A DNA stretch of 6,821 nt, taken from contig JBOGDF010000304.1 in assembly GCA_050701635.1 (NCBI GenBank), positions 1-6,821 on the forward strand, in the 5' to 3' direction. The notes beneath the pieces were generated by a model. That model did not search any database. It saw only the letters and a list, made by a program, of their open reading frames with translations, and was not told the DNA's origin. The translations under genes and the position numbers were made by a program. This document shows, piece after piece, positions 1 to 5,217 of this stretch (the first letter of the stretch is position 1; each line of letters begins with the position of its first letter). Source of the stretch: WHSM01 sp050701635 (GTDB lineage Bacteria > Actinomycetota > Actinomycetes > Mycobacteriales > Micromonosporaceae).

Positions 1-1100
1 GGCACCCGGGTGCGGGTGGCCCGTCCGGTCTCGGCCAGGGACACACCTGGCAGCCCGGCGCCCCCGCCGAGGCAGGCCAGCGGCCGGCCGAGCCGGCGCA
101 GGCCAGCTGGACGCCACCGGGGTGGGGCGGGCCGCCGCAGGGCTACCCGCAGCAGGGCGCCCCGCAACAGGGAGCGGAGCCGGTGTCGCCGGCCGCAGCC
201 TGGGCACCCGCCGCCGGCCCACCGCCAGGACAGCCTCCCGCGCAGGGACAGGGCGGCGGCCTGTACGGCACGCCACAGTCCCCACCGTCCGGCCCCCCGC
301 CGGGCCAGCCGCCGCAGCAGTGGGCCCCGCCCGACCACCAGCAGGCCCAGGGCTACCCGCCACCGGGCTACCCGCAGGGCCCACCCGGAGCGCCCGGTCA
401 GCCCGGCCCCGGTCCAGCGCCAGGTCACGGTGGTATGCCAGGCCAGCCCGGCATACCAGGGCAACCCGGAGCGCCGGGTCAGCCCGGGCCGCCGGGTCAG
501 CCCGGACATGGTCAGCCCGGACCAGGGCAGCCTGGACCTGGGCAGCCTGGACCTGGGCAGCCTGGACCTGGGCAGCCTGGACCTGGGCAGGCGTACCAGC
601 CGCCGGGTTACCCGCCACAGCAGGGCGGCTACCCGCCTGGCTACCCGCCGCAGGGTGCCCCGGTGTCGGGCGGTCCGACATCGGGCGGTCCCGTGTCGGG
701 CGCTCCGGTCTCGGGCGACCCCACCTCCGGCCCGCCGGCCGGCTACCCCGGGCAGACCAACCACCCGTACGGCGGTGCCGGGCAGCCGACCAACCCGTAC
801 CGGGGCTACCGGGACGACCAGCTACCGCAGGGCCAAGGCACCACGTACGGCCAGGGGGTACGCGAGCCGTCCGAGTCGCCGCAGGGCCCCAGCGGTCAGC
901 CGCCGGTCGACCCGGACCGCCACCGAGGCGGCCAAGCCGTTACCGACCCGCCCGCCGGCTCGGCTGACCGGGCCGGCCGTGGAGGCAAGGGCGGAGGGCT
1001 GGCCGCGATGGTGGTCGGTGGGGTGCTGTTGATCCTGATCGCGGCGGGCATCGGCATCTGGCTGTTCGCCCCGGACGTGGTCACCGGGCTCTTCGACTAA
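1..1100 (+). CDS. Pro/Gly/Gln-rich membrane protein with collagen-like repeats (5' end missing)
   Basis: The reading frame beginning at base 3 is open from the window edge to the TAA at 1098-1100, giving 365 visible residues; the true start lies upstream. Almost all of it is low-complexity Pro/Gly/Gln sequence with GYP motifs, a Gly-X-Y tract (432-503), PGPGQ repeats (about 516-590) and [VT]SGxP repeats (663-737). A short charged stretch (DRAGRGGKGG) precedes one hydrophobic helix at about residues 332-356, then a tail of about ten residues ending GLFD. The two other forward frames are also open over much of this region, but only this one ends in a clean membrane helix with positive residues before it. 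The inferred topology is a large cytoplasmic disordered region, one transmembrane anchor and a tiny external tail. I do not recognise the family; an upstream domain outside the window may define it. It is convergent with the next gene, with only 12 bases between the stop codons. Confidence 0.75.
   Translation, partial: HPGAGGPSGLGQGHTWQPGAPAEAGQRPAEPAQASWTPPGWGGPPQGYPQQGAPQQGAEPVSPAAAWAPAAGPPPGQPPAQGQGGGLYGTPQSPPSGPPPGQPPQQWAPPDHQQAQGYPPPGYPQGPPGAPGQPGPGPAPGHGGMPGQPGIPGQPGAPGQPGPPGQPGHGQPGPGQPGPGQPGPGQPGPGQPGPGQAYQPPGYPPQQGGYPPGYPPQGAPVSGGPTSGGPVSGAPVSGDPTSGPPAGYPGQTNHPYGGAGQPTNPYRGYRDDQLPQGQGTTYGQGVREPSESPQGPSGQPPVDPDRHRGGQAVTDPPAGSADRAGRGGKGGGLAAMVVGGVLLILIAAGIGIWLFAPDVVTGLFD
432..503 (+). 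repeat. Collagen-like Gly-X-Y tract in the coding sequence
   Basis: Eight uninterrupted Gly-X-Y triplets are encoded, arranged as four copies of the hexapeptide G-x-P-G-Q-P with x = Met, Ile, Ala, Pro. The tract lies inside the Pro/Gly-rich membrane protein. It is too short to predict a stable triple helix on its own. Confidence 0.8.
531..590 (+). repeat. Four perfect 15-bp tandem repeats (PGPGQ units)
   Basis: The unit CCTGGACCTGGGCAG occurs four times without a mismatch at 531-545, 546-560, 561-575 and 576-590. A diverged copy of the same pentapeptide lies just before it at 516-530, and a PGHGQ unit at 501-515. Unit length is a multiple of three, so copy-number change would keep the frame. 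Perfect identity at DNA level, including wobble bases, suggests recent expansion by slippage or unequal recombination. Confidence 0.9.
663..737 (+). repeat. Five degenerate 15-bp repeats encoding [VT]SGxP
   Basis: Five consecutive in-frame units encode VSGGP, TSGGP, VSGAP, VSGDP and TSGPP. Codons differ between units, so this array is older or under less homogenisation than the perfect repeats at 531-590. Confidence 0.8.
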
Positions 1101-1112
1101 CGCCCGCGTCGA

Positions 1113-2270
1113 CTAGCGCCGGGCCACCGGCAGCGAGGCAGCCATGCGGCGTACCACCTCGGTGAGGTGTGCCGGCGCGGTCGCCAGATTCAACCGTACG
1201 AAGCCGTCGTACCCGGTGCCGAAGTTCGGCCCGGACACCAGCGCCACCTTCCCGTACGCCAGGAAATGCTCCGCCGGATCGCCGGCCAGGCCGAGCCCCC
1301 GGCAGTCCAGCCAGGTCAGGTACGTCGCCTGCGGCGGCTGGTAGCCCACCTCGGGCAGCGACTCGGGGAGGAGCTTGCCGAGCAGGGCCCGATTCGCGTC
1401 CAGCCCGGTCAGCAGCGACTCCAGCCACGGGCCGCCGTCGCGGAATGCCGCCTCCGACGCGAACACCCCGAACAGGCTGGCGGCGTACGAGATCTCCTCC
1501 GGGATCCGCTGTACGTCCCGCCAGCCTTCGGGGCCGGCCACCAGCAGCGCCGCCTTCAGCCCGGCGAGGTTCCACGCCTTGGACGCCGAGACCGCGGTCA
1601 CCGCGCGCTGCGCCGCCGGCACCGGCAGCGACCCGAACGGGACGTGCCGCACCCCGGGGTACGTCAGCGGGGCGTGGATCTCGTCGGCGATCACCCGTAC
1701 CCCGTACCGGTCCGCCAGCGCCGCGACGGCGAGCAGCTCGTCCCGGCTGAACGCGAGCCCGGTCGGGTTGTGCGGGTTGCACAGCAGGTAGACCGCGGCC
1801 CCGGCGGCGAAGTCCCGCTCCAGCCGCTCCAGGTCCAGCCCGTAGCCGTCGCCAGAAAGCCGCAGCGGGCTCTGCACCAGCCGCCGCCCGATCCGCTCCA
1901 GCCAGAAGAAGAACGGGGGGTACGCCGGCGTGTTCACCACGATCGACGCGCCCGGCTCGGTGATCAGCGTCAGCACCTCCACGATGCCGCGCATCACGTC
2001 CGGCATCAGCATCATCCGGGCCGGGTCGGGGCTCCAGCCGTACCGCTCGGCGGCGAAGGACGCGAACGCCTCCGGCAGCTCCCCGAGCGCGGCGTAGCCG
2101 GTGTCGCCACGCCGCACGGCCGCCACCAGCGCCGAGGCGATCGGCGGCGCCAGGTCGGTGTCCATCTCCGCCACCCAGGCCGGCAGCACCTCTTCGGGGT
2201 GGTGGCGCCACTTCAGGCTGCGCCGCTGCCGGAGCTCCTCCAGGGGGTACGCCGTTAAGGGGTCACTCAT
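1113..2270 (-). CDS. PLP-dependent C-S lyase / aminotransferase, MalY/PatB type (putative cystathionine beta-lyase)
   Basis: This is a complete 385-residue class I/II fold-type I PLP enzyme, the usual length for the MalY/PatB group. Visible landmarks are an N-terminal KWRHHPEEVLPAWVAEMD segment (about residues 20-37) typical of this group, TPAYPPF around Tyr117, CNPHNPTG at 164-171 with the PLP-contacting Asn, ADEIHAPL at 195-202 with Asp196 placed to bind the pyridine nitrogen, SASKAWNLAGLK with the Schiff-base Lys231, and Arg359 in GFVRLN placed to bind the substrate carboxylate. Family members cleave cystathionine or other cysteine conjugates to a thiol, pyruvate and ammonia in the cytoplasm; the substrate here cannot be read from sequence. 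The ATG at 2270 is chosen because the conserved region begins at once and AAGG/GAGG lie just upstream; an in-frame ATG at 2279 is possible. The upstream in-frame extension reads antisense to the next gene and is not believed. Confidence 0.92.
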   Translation of the reverse strand: MSDPLTAYPLEELRQRRSLKWRHHPEEVLPAWVAEMDTDLAPPIASALVAAVRRGDTGYAALGELPEAFASFAAERYGWSPDPARMMLMPDVMRGIVEVLTLITEPGASIVVNTPAYPPFFFWLERIGRRLVQSPLRLSGDGYGLDLERLERDFAAGAAVYLLCNPHNPTGLAFSRDELLAVAALADRYGVRVIADEIHAPLTYPGVRHVPFGSLPVPAAQRAVTAVSASKAWNLAGLKAALLVAGPEGWRDVQRIPEEISYAASLFGVFASEAAFRDGGPWLESLLTGLDANRALLGKLLPESLPEVGYQPPQATYLTWLDCRGLGLAGDPAEHFLAYGKVALVSGPNFGTGYDGFVRLNLATAPAHLTEVVRRMAASLPVARR

Positions 2271-2325
2271 GGTCCTCATCCTTACACCGGTACGCCGTGC
2301 CGGACAGCCGGGTAATCTCCGCGGC
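2271..2325. promoter_or_regulatory. Divergent intergenic promoter region
   Basis: Only 55 bases separate the divergent start codons of the C-S lyase and the glycolipid-binding protein gene, so both promoters must lie here or reach into the opposite coding sequence. On the minus strand an AAGG and a GAGG precede the ATG at 2270 and can serve as ribosome binding site. No convincing -35 element or operator palindrome was seen. Confidence 0.5.
2313..2318 (+). promoter_or_regulatory. Candidate -10 element (TAATCT) for a leaderless transcript
   Basis: TAATCT fits the TANNNT -10 pattern and ends seven bases before the ATG at 2326, which would place transcription start at or next to the start codon. 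There is no Shine-Dalgarno sequence in the bases before this ATG. The arrangement is typical of leaderless actinobacterial genes. The promoter call is inferred from this spacing. Confidence 0.45.
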
Positions 2326-2916
2326 ATGGAGCGCTTCACGCGGGATCTGCTGTGGCAGCGGGCGACCGGGGTCGGGGTCGAGCACGCGCTGGTCGACGAC
2401 AGCGCGGGGCTGCGCGCCCGGGGCACGATGGTGGCCGGCGAGCCGCGGGCGTACACCCTGCGCTACAGCCTGGCCACCGACGACCGGTGGGGCACCCGCC
2501 AGCTGGAGGTGGAGACCGAGGGCGCGGGTTGGCGCCGCCGGGTCCGGCTGACCCTGGAGGGCGAGGGCTGGAAGGTCACCACGAACGAACAGGGCGACCC
2601 GCGGATGGCGCTGCCCGGCACCGAGGCGCCGGAGCAGCTCTCCGGCGCGATCGACGTCGACCTGGGCTTCTCGCCGCTGTTCAACACCCTCCCGGTACGC
2701 CGCCGCGACCTGCTGGCGAAGCCGGCCGGCACCGCGGAGACGTACCTGATGGTGTTCATCACGGTGCCGGAGCTGGTGGTGACGCCGAACGAACAGACCT
2801 ACACCGTGCTCGGCGAGGGCCGGATCCGCTACCAGAGCGGCACGTTCTCCGCGGAGCTCGAGTTCGACTCCGACGGCTACGTACGCCACTACCCCGGCCT
2901 CGCCACCCGCCCCTAG
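2326..2916 (+). CDS. Putative glycolipid-binding protein (DUF1089 / PA1994-like)
   Basis: The 196-residue product matches my recollection of the putative glycolipid-binding family (PF06475, COG3554), known structurally from Pseudomonas PA1994. Recognisable features are the opening W-x-GVGVEHA segment (residues 10-21), a beta-rich middle with RAYTLRYSL and RRVRLTLEGEGWKV, the signature DVDLGFSPLFNTLPVRR (110-126), and a C-terminal RIRYQSGTFSAELEFDSDGYVRHYPGL (166-192). Length is normal for the family. There is no signal peptide or membrane segment, so it is probably cytoplasmic. The family fold resembles lipid-binding proteins, but a biochemical role is not established to my knowledge. The start at 2326 is chosen because the family N-terminus begins there and a -10-like hexamer sits seven bases upstream; the longer in-frame extension to 2101 runs through the opposite gene. 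Nothing links its function to the divergent C-S lyase except position. Confidence 0.85.
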   Translation: MERFTRDLLWQRATGVGVEHALVDDSAGLRARGTMVAGEPRAYTLRYSLATDDRWGTRQLEVETEGAGWRRRVRLTLEGEGWKVTTNEQGDPRMALPGTEAPEQLSGAIDVDLGFSPLFNTLPVRRRDLLAKPAGTAETYLMVFITVPELVVTPNEQTYTVLGEGRIRYQSGTFSAELEFDSDGYVRHYPGLATRP

Positions 2917-2931
2917 CGAGGCCCACCCCAC

Positions 2932-2981
2932 GATCATGGCGCCCTTCATGTGGTCATGACTGCATGAAGGGCCCCATGATC
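2932..2981. terminator. Strong imperfect hairpin after the glycolipid-binding gene, possible bidirectional terminator
   Basis: Arms of 19 bases at 2932-2950 and 2963-2981 pair with one mismatch (C2940 against the C of the opposite arm) around a 12-base loop. It starts 15 bases after the stop codon, the right place for a terminator. There is no T-tract on either side, so it is not a classical intrinsic terminator; actinobacterial terminators often lack one. A second piece, TGAAGGGGCGC at 2984-2994, resembles the right arm and could pair with the left arm as an alternative. It may instead be a dispersed intergenic palindrome of this genome. Confidence 0.55.
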
Positions 2982-2995
2982 TTGAAGGGGCGCTA

Positions 2996-3005
2996 GGGCG
3001 TGTTT
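2996..3005 (+). repeat. Left terminal inverted repeat of the IS
   Basis: GGGCGTGTTT is the exact reverse complement of 4036-4045. After three mismatches the match resumes for AAGT (3009-3012 against the reverse complement of the right end), giving 14 of 17 positions. The preceding TA (2994-2995) is the left copy of the putative target duplication. Confidence 0.9.
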
Positions 3006-3075
3006 AGAAAGTGGACGGGCCTGTTGCTGTTGATCACAGATCGGTGTTGGCGGCGTGTCGTGGATCGGTGAATGG

Positions 3076-3131
3076 CGAGGTCTCCGGTAGATGAGTCATC
3101 GACCAAGAAGACCATCAGTCCGGAGACCTCG
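3076..3131 (+). promoter_or_regulatory. Hairpin sequestering the transposase ribosome binding site and start codon
   Basis: CGAGGTCTCCGG (3076-3087) is the exact reverse complement of CCGGAGACCTCG (3120-3131), with a 32-base loop. The right arm contains the GGAG Shine-Dalgarno sequence (3122-3125), the five-base spacer and the first base of the GTG start; a G-U pair could extend it by one more base. In RNA this would hide the initiation site. In IS10 and IS50 similar structures block translation of read-through transcripts arriving from outside; the same role here is inference. Confidence 0.6.
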
Positions 3132-4036
3132 TGGACACGATACCGGCGACTGCCCGGGCGGACCTGACCGACGAGCAGTGGGCAGTGTGGGAGCCGTTGC
3201 TGCCCAAGGGCAAGAAGCCTGGGCGCCCGCCGAAGTGGACCAGGCGGCGGCTCATCGACGGGATCCGGTGGCGGGCCAGGACCGGGGCGCCGTGGCGGGA
3301 CGTGCCCGGCACGCTATGGGTCGTGGCAGTCGGTGTATGGCCTGTTCCGCCGCTGGCAGCGCGACGGGACGTGGAAGCAGGTTTTGGCCGGCCTGCAGGC
3401 CCGCGCGGACGCGGCCGGGCTGATCACCTGGGACGTCAGTGTGGACTCCACGATCGCCCGGGCGCACCAGCACGCGGCCGGCGCCCGCAAAAAGGGGATC
3501 TTCAGGCCGAGCCGCCCGGTGGGGTTGATCTCGAGCCGGCAGACCACGCGCTCGGGCGCTCTCGCGGCGGGCTGACCACCAAGCTGCATCTGGCCACCGA
3601 GCAGGGGCAGAAGCCGTTGTCGGTCGTGCTCACCGCCGGGCAGCGCGGGGACAGCCCGCAGTTCACCGCCGTGCTGGACGGCATCCGGGTGACCCGCGCC
3701 GGCACGGGGCGGCCCCGCACCCGGCCCGACCGGGTGCTCGCTGACAAGGCGTACAGCTCGAAGGCCAACCGCGCCCACCTGCGCCGGCGGGGCATCAAGG
3801 CCACCATCCCGATCAAGGAGGACCAGGCGGCCAACCGGCGCAAGAAGGGACCCAAGGGCGGCCGGCCCCCGACGTTCGACCCGCACATCTACAAGCAGCG
3901 GCACGCCGTCGAATGCGGCATCAACCGGCTCAAACGCCACCGAGCCGTGGCCACCCGCCACGACAAACTCGCCGTCCGCTACGAAGCCACCGTCACCATC
4001 GCCGCGATCAACGAGTGGCTCCTACCGGACTTATGA
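3131..4036 (+). pseudogene. IS5-family DDE transposase, probable 1-base frameshift
   Basis: The GTG at 3131 follows GGAG by five bases. One continuous 301-codon frame runs to 4036, but it is not the family protein throughout. Codons 1-58 (DLTDEQWAVWEPLLP, then GAPWRDVP) are IS5-like. From about 3308 the expected sequence, RYGSWQSVYGLFRRWQ through SVDSTIARAHQHAAGARKKG, is in the +1 frame. From about 3494 the family sequence returns to the first frame (EPADHALGRSRGGLTTKLHLA onward). Removing one G from the pair at 3308-3309 gives VPARYGSWQ and restores the first junction; the second is the usual -1 frameshift site. Catalytic residues are Asp at 3444-3446 (SVDST, only in the shifted frame), Asp205 (VLADKAYSS) and Glu261 (AVECGINRLK). 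Read straight through, the protein lacks the first catalytic Asp and has a Gly/Arg/Pro-rich nonsense stretch at about residues 60-120, so this copy is likely inactive unless the extra base is a sequencing error. Confidence 0.82.
3488..3497 (+). other. Probable programmed -1 ribosomal frameshift site (CAAAAAGGGG)
   Basis: In the upstream frame the codons are CGC-AAA-AAG-GGG; slipping back one base gives CAA-AAA-GGG-GAT. Residues before (HQHAAGARKKG) and after (EPADHALGRSRGG) belong to one transposase but to two frames, joined exactly here. A-rich slippery runs ending in G are the common site in two-frame IS elements. Without the shift the upstream frame would end at the TGA at 3573-3575. Confidence 0.6.
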
Positions 4037-4045
4037 AACACGCCC
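4036..4045 (-). repeat. Right terminal inverted repeat of the IS
   Basis: AAACACGCCC pairs exactly with the left repeat. Its first base is the last base of the transposase stop codon, so the gene runs into the terminal repeat. TA at 4046-4047, followed by G, is the right target duplication and remainder of the CTAG site. Confidence 0.9.
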
Positions 4046-4052
4046 TAGTAGC

Positions 4053-4606
4053 TGGCATCGTGGCTAGGACGCCGGCTCGGGGGTGCCGTTGGGCCAGATG
4101 CACGGCGAGGACGACCGGATCCAGAGGTTGCTGCCATCGAACCCGGTGCCGAGGATGATCCGGTAGCCGTCCGAGTCGGTGTACTTCAACCACCAATGTG
4201 GACCGTCTTTGTAAAACTCGATCTTGCGGTAGCCACGGTCTTCCCAGTAAGTCTGGAGAGTGTCGAAGTGCCGCGGGTAGTCCTCACTGGCAAGGCCCGC
4301 GATCGCGTAGTCGTACTCGACAATCACACGGCCCCGAGGCCCGCCGTCGGTGGGGTCGTCGCAAGGGAGCCCATCCGCTTGTTGCGGATCCTCGATCATG
4401 GCCGCAGCGGGGAGCTGGGCGATCGCCTCCTTCAGCAGCGCTTCCACGCGCTCGGAGGCTTCCGCGACAGTCTCGGTCGGTTGCATACCCGCTCCCCTTC
4501 CCGCACAGCCCACCAGCATCACCATCGGCACCACCAACCCCACTACCAGGACCCGCCAACCGTCGCGGCGACGACGCTCCTGACGTGCGACCACCACGCG
4601 CGTCAT
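4053..4606 (-). repeat. Tandem duplication, copy B (partner at 4664-5217)
   Basis: The sequence aligns without gaps to 4664-5217 at an offset of 611. By hand count there are nine mismatches between 4064 and 4536, and 272 bases (4164-4435) are identical. From 4537 to 4606 the match drops to about 41 of 70. The change is abrupt and falls inside the signal-peptide coding region. Confidence 0.88.
4064..4606 (-). CDS. Putative lipoprotein, second tandem copy
   Basis: The 180-residue product has an Arg-rich n-region (ARQERRRR), a hydrophobic stretch (VLVVGLVVPMVMLVG) and a lipobox LVGC with Cys34 as the likely lipidated residue, so it should be anchored outside the membrane. The mature part has a short helix (ETVAEASERVEALLKEAI), a Cys in LPCDDPTDGG (82), YDYAIAGL, FDTLQTYWEDRGYRKIEF, and a terminal SPCIWPNGTPEP with Cys169. 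The two cysteines probably form a disulfide. It is a near-copy of the gene at 4675-5217, offset by exactly 611 bases. The ATG at 4606 is chosen because it aligns with the start of the other copy and puts the signal peptide at the N-terminus; in-frame codons further upstream run into that copy. Its ribosome binding site is weak. The function is unknown to me. The IS right end lies 18 bases beyond its stop. Confidence 0.82.
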   Translation of the reverse strand: MTRVVVARQERRRRDGWRVLVVGLVVPMVMLVGCAGRGAGMQPTETVAEASERVEALLKEAIAQLPAAAMIEDPQQADGLPCDDPTDGGPRGRVIVEYDYAIAGLASEDYPRHFDTLQTYWEDRGYRKIEFYKDGPHWWLKYTDSDGYRIILGTGFDGSNLWIRSSSPCIWPNGTPEPAS

Positions 4607-4674
4607 CGTGCTGCCGTTGCCGCCAGACGTGGGCACGATCCCGTCAACTCTGGTTCTCGTGGTCGGCATCGCGG
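4607..4674 (-). other. Spacer between the tandem lipoprotein genes
   Basis: These 68 bases separate the two lipoprotein genes. The bases next to the first copy's stop (GGCATCG.GGCTAGGAC) match those after the second copy's stop at 4056-4070, so the duplicated unit extends a little past the stop codon. No terminator or promoter was seen, so both copies are probably co-transcribed. Confidence 0.5.
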
Positions 4675-5217
4675 CTAGGACACCGGCTCGGGGGTGCCGT
4701 TGGGCCAGACGCACGGCGAGGAGGAGCGGATCCAGAGGTTGCTGCCATCGAACCCGGTGCCGAGGATGATCCGATAGCCGTCCGAGTCGGTGTACTTCAA
4801 CCACCAATGTGGACCGTCTTTGTAAAACTCGATCTTGCGGTAGCCACGGTCTTCCCAGTAAGTCTGGAGAGTGTCGAAGTGCCGCGGGTAGTCCTCACTG
4901 GCAAGGCCCGCGATCGCGTAGTCGTACTCGACAATCACACGGCCCCGAGGCCCGCCGTCGGTGGGGTCGTCGCAAGGGAGCCCATCCGCTTGTTGCGGAT
5001 CCTCGATCATGGCCGCAGCGGGGAGCTGGGCGATCGCCTCCTTCAGTAGCGCTTCCACACGTTCGGAGGCTTCCGCGACAGTCTCGGTCGGTTGCATACC
5101 CGCTCCCCTTCCCGTACAGCCCACCAGCATCACCATCGGCACCACCAGCACCGCGACCACACGCCAGCAGCCGGCACGGCGAACACGCTCCCGCAAGTCG
5201 GTCGCCACGTCGTTCAC
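4664..5217 (-). repeat. Tandem duplication, copy A (partner at 4053-4606)
   Basis: This is the operon-proximal copy of the lipoprotein duplication; its identical core is 4775-5046. The mature protein differs from copy B at only three visible positions: the residue after the lipid Cys (Thr or Ala), Val or Ile in SPC-WP, and Val or Ala before the final Ser. Confidence 0.88.
4675..5217 (-). CDS. Putative lipoprotein, first tandem copy, translationally coupled to the hydrolase
   Basis: This 180-residue lipoprotein has a charged n-region (DLRERVRR), a hydrophobic core and the lipobox LVGC with Cys34. The mature part is almost identical to its tandem copy: an Ala/Glu-rich helix, LPCDDPTDGG (Cys82), an aromatic-rich centre (YWEDRGYRKIEFY, PHWWLKY) and SPCVWPNGTPEP (Cys169). 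It also has an extra Cys17 in the n-region that the other copy lacks. The GTG start at 5217 overlaps the hydrolase TGA as GTGA, with no good Shine-Dalgarno sequence, so initiation probably depends on ribosomes finishing the hydrolase. That coupling suggests joint production with the enzyme. Small lipoproteins of this kind occur beside DUF1023 hydrolases in actinobacteria as I recall, but I know of no assigned role. It could be an immunity-like, chaperone or accessory partner. Confidence 0.84.
   Translation of the reverse strand: MNDVATDLRERVRRAGCWRVVAVLVVPMVMLVGCTGRGAGMQPTETVAEASERVEALLKEAIAQLPAAAMIEDPQQADGLPCDDPTDGGPRGRVIVEYDYAIAGLASEDYPRHFDTLQTYWEDRGYRKIEFYKDGPHWWLKYTDSDGYRIILGTGFDGSNLWIRSSSPCVWPNGTPEPVS

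Larger units (their letters stand above)
2996..4045 (+). mobile_element. IS5-family insertion sequence (IS427-like), 1050 bp, transposase frameshifted
   Basis: The element is bounded by perfect 10-bp terminal inverted repeats (GGGCGTGTTT), with matching bases AAGT further in. It carries one DDE transposase gene that ends ten bases before the right end. The outer flanks read C-TA before the left end and TA-G after the right end, which fits insertion into CTAG with duplication of TA, the target preference of the IS427 group of the IS5 family. The split reading frame joined at A5G4 also fits that group. A 135-base leader precedes the transposase start and contains a hairpin over the ribosome binding site. 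An extra base in the first third of the transposase probably makes this copy non-autonomous. It lies between two convergent transcription units, so no gene is interrupted. Confidence 0.88.

Noticed and set aside
431..458. 9-bp inverted repeat TGGTATGCC / GGCATACCA inside the Pro/Gly-rich gene
   Set aside because: It arises from the codons for GMPG and GIPG in the repeat tract and sits mid-gene; there is no reason to give it a regulatory role.
10..1032. Long open frames in the other two forward frames across the Pro/Gly-rich gene (also 122-967)
   Set aside because: They encode Arg/Ala/Pro-rich sequence without domains; the chosen frame is open from the window edge, has ordered repeats and ends in a membrane helix.
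1081..2211. Open frames overlapping the C-S lyase on both strands (for example 1081-2211 minus, 1167-2258 plus)
   Set aside because: These are shadow frames of GC-rich coding DNA; the lyase frame has all family motifs.
2271..2456. N-terminal extension of the C-S lyase to 2456
   Set aside because: It would run antisense into the glycolipid-binding gene and adds Arg/Ser/Pro-rich residues without family similarity.
2911..2998. Outer 8-bp arms CCCTAGCG (2911-2918) and CGCTAGGG (2991-2998) around the intergenic hairpin
   Set aside because: The last three bases of the right arm belong to the IS end, so the match was not part of the original intergenic sequence.
3091..3423. Forward frame starting at ATG 3091 in the IS leader
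   Set aside because: It has no domain, and the start lies in the loop of the RBS-sequestering hairpin; transposase homology begins at 3131 in another frame.
4607..4807. N-terminal extension of the second lipoprotein
   Set aside because: The extension reads through the spacer and the 3' part of the first copy and would bury the signal peptide; the 4606 start aligns with the other copy's start.
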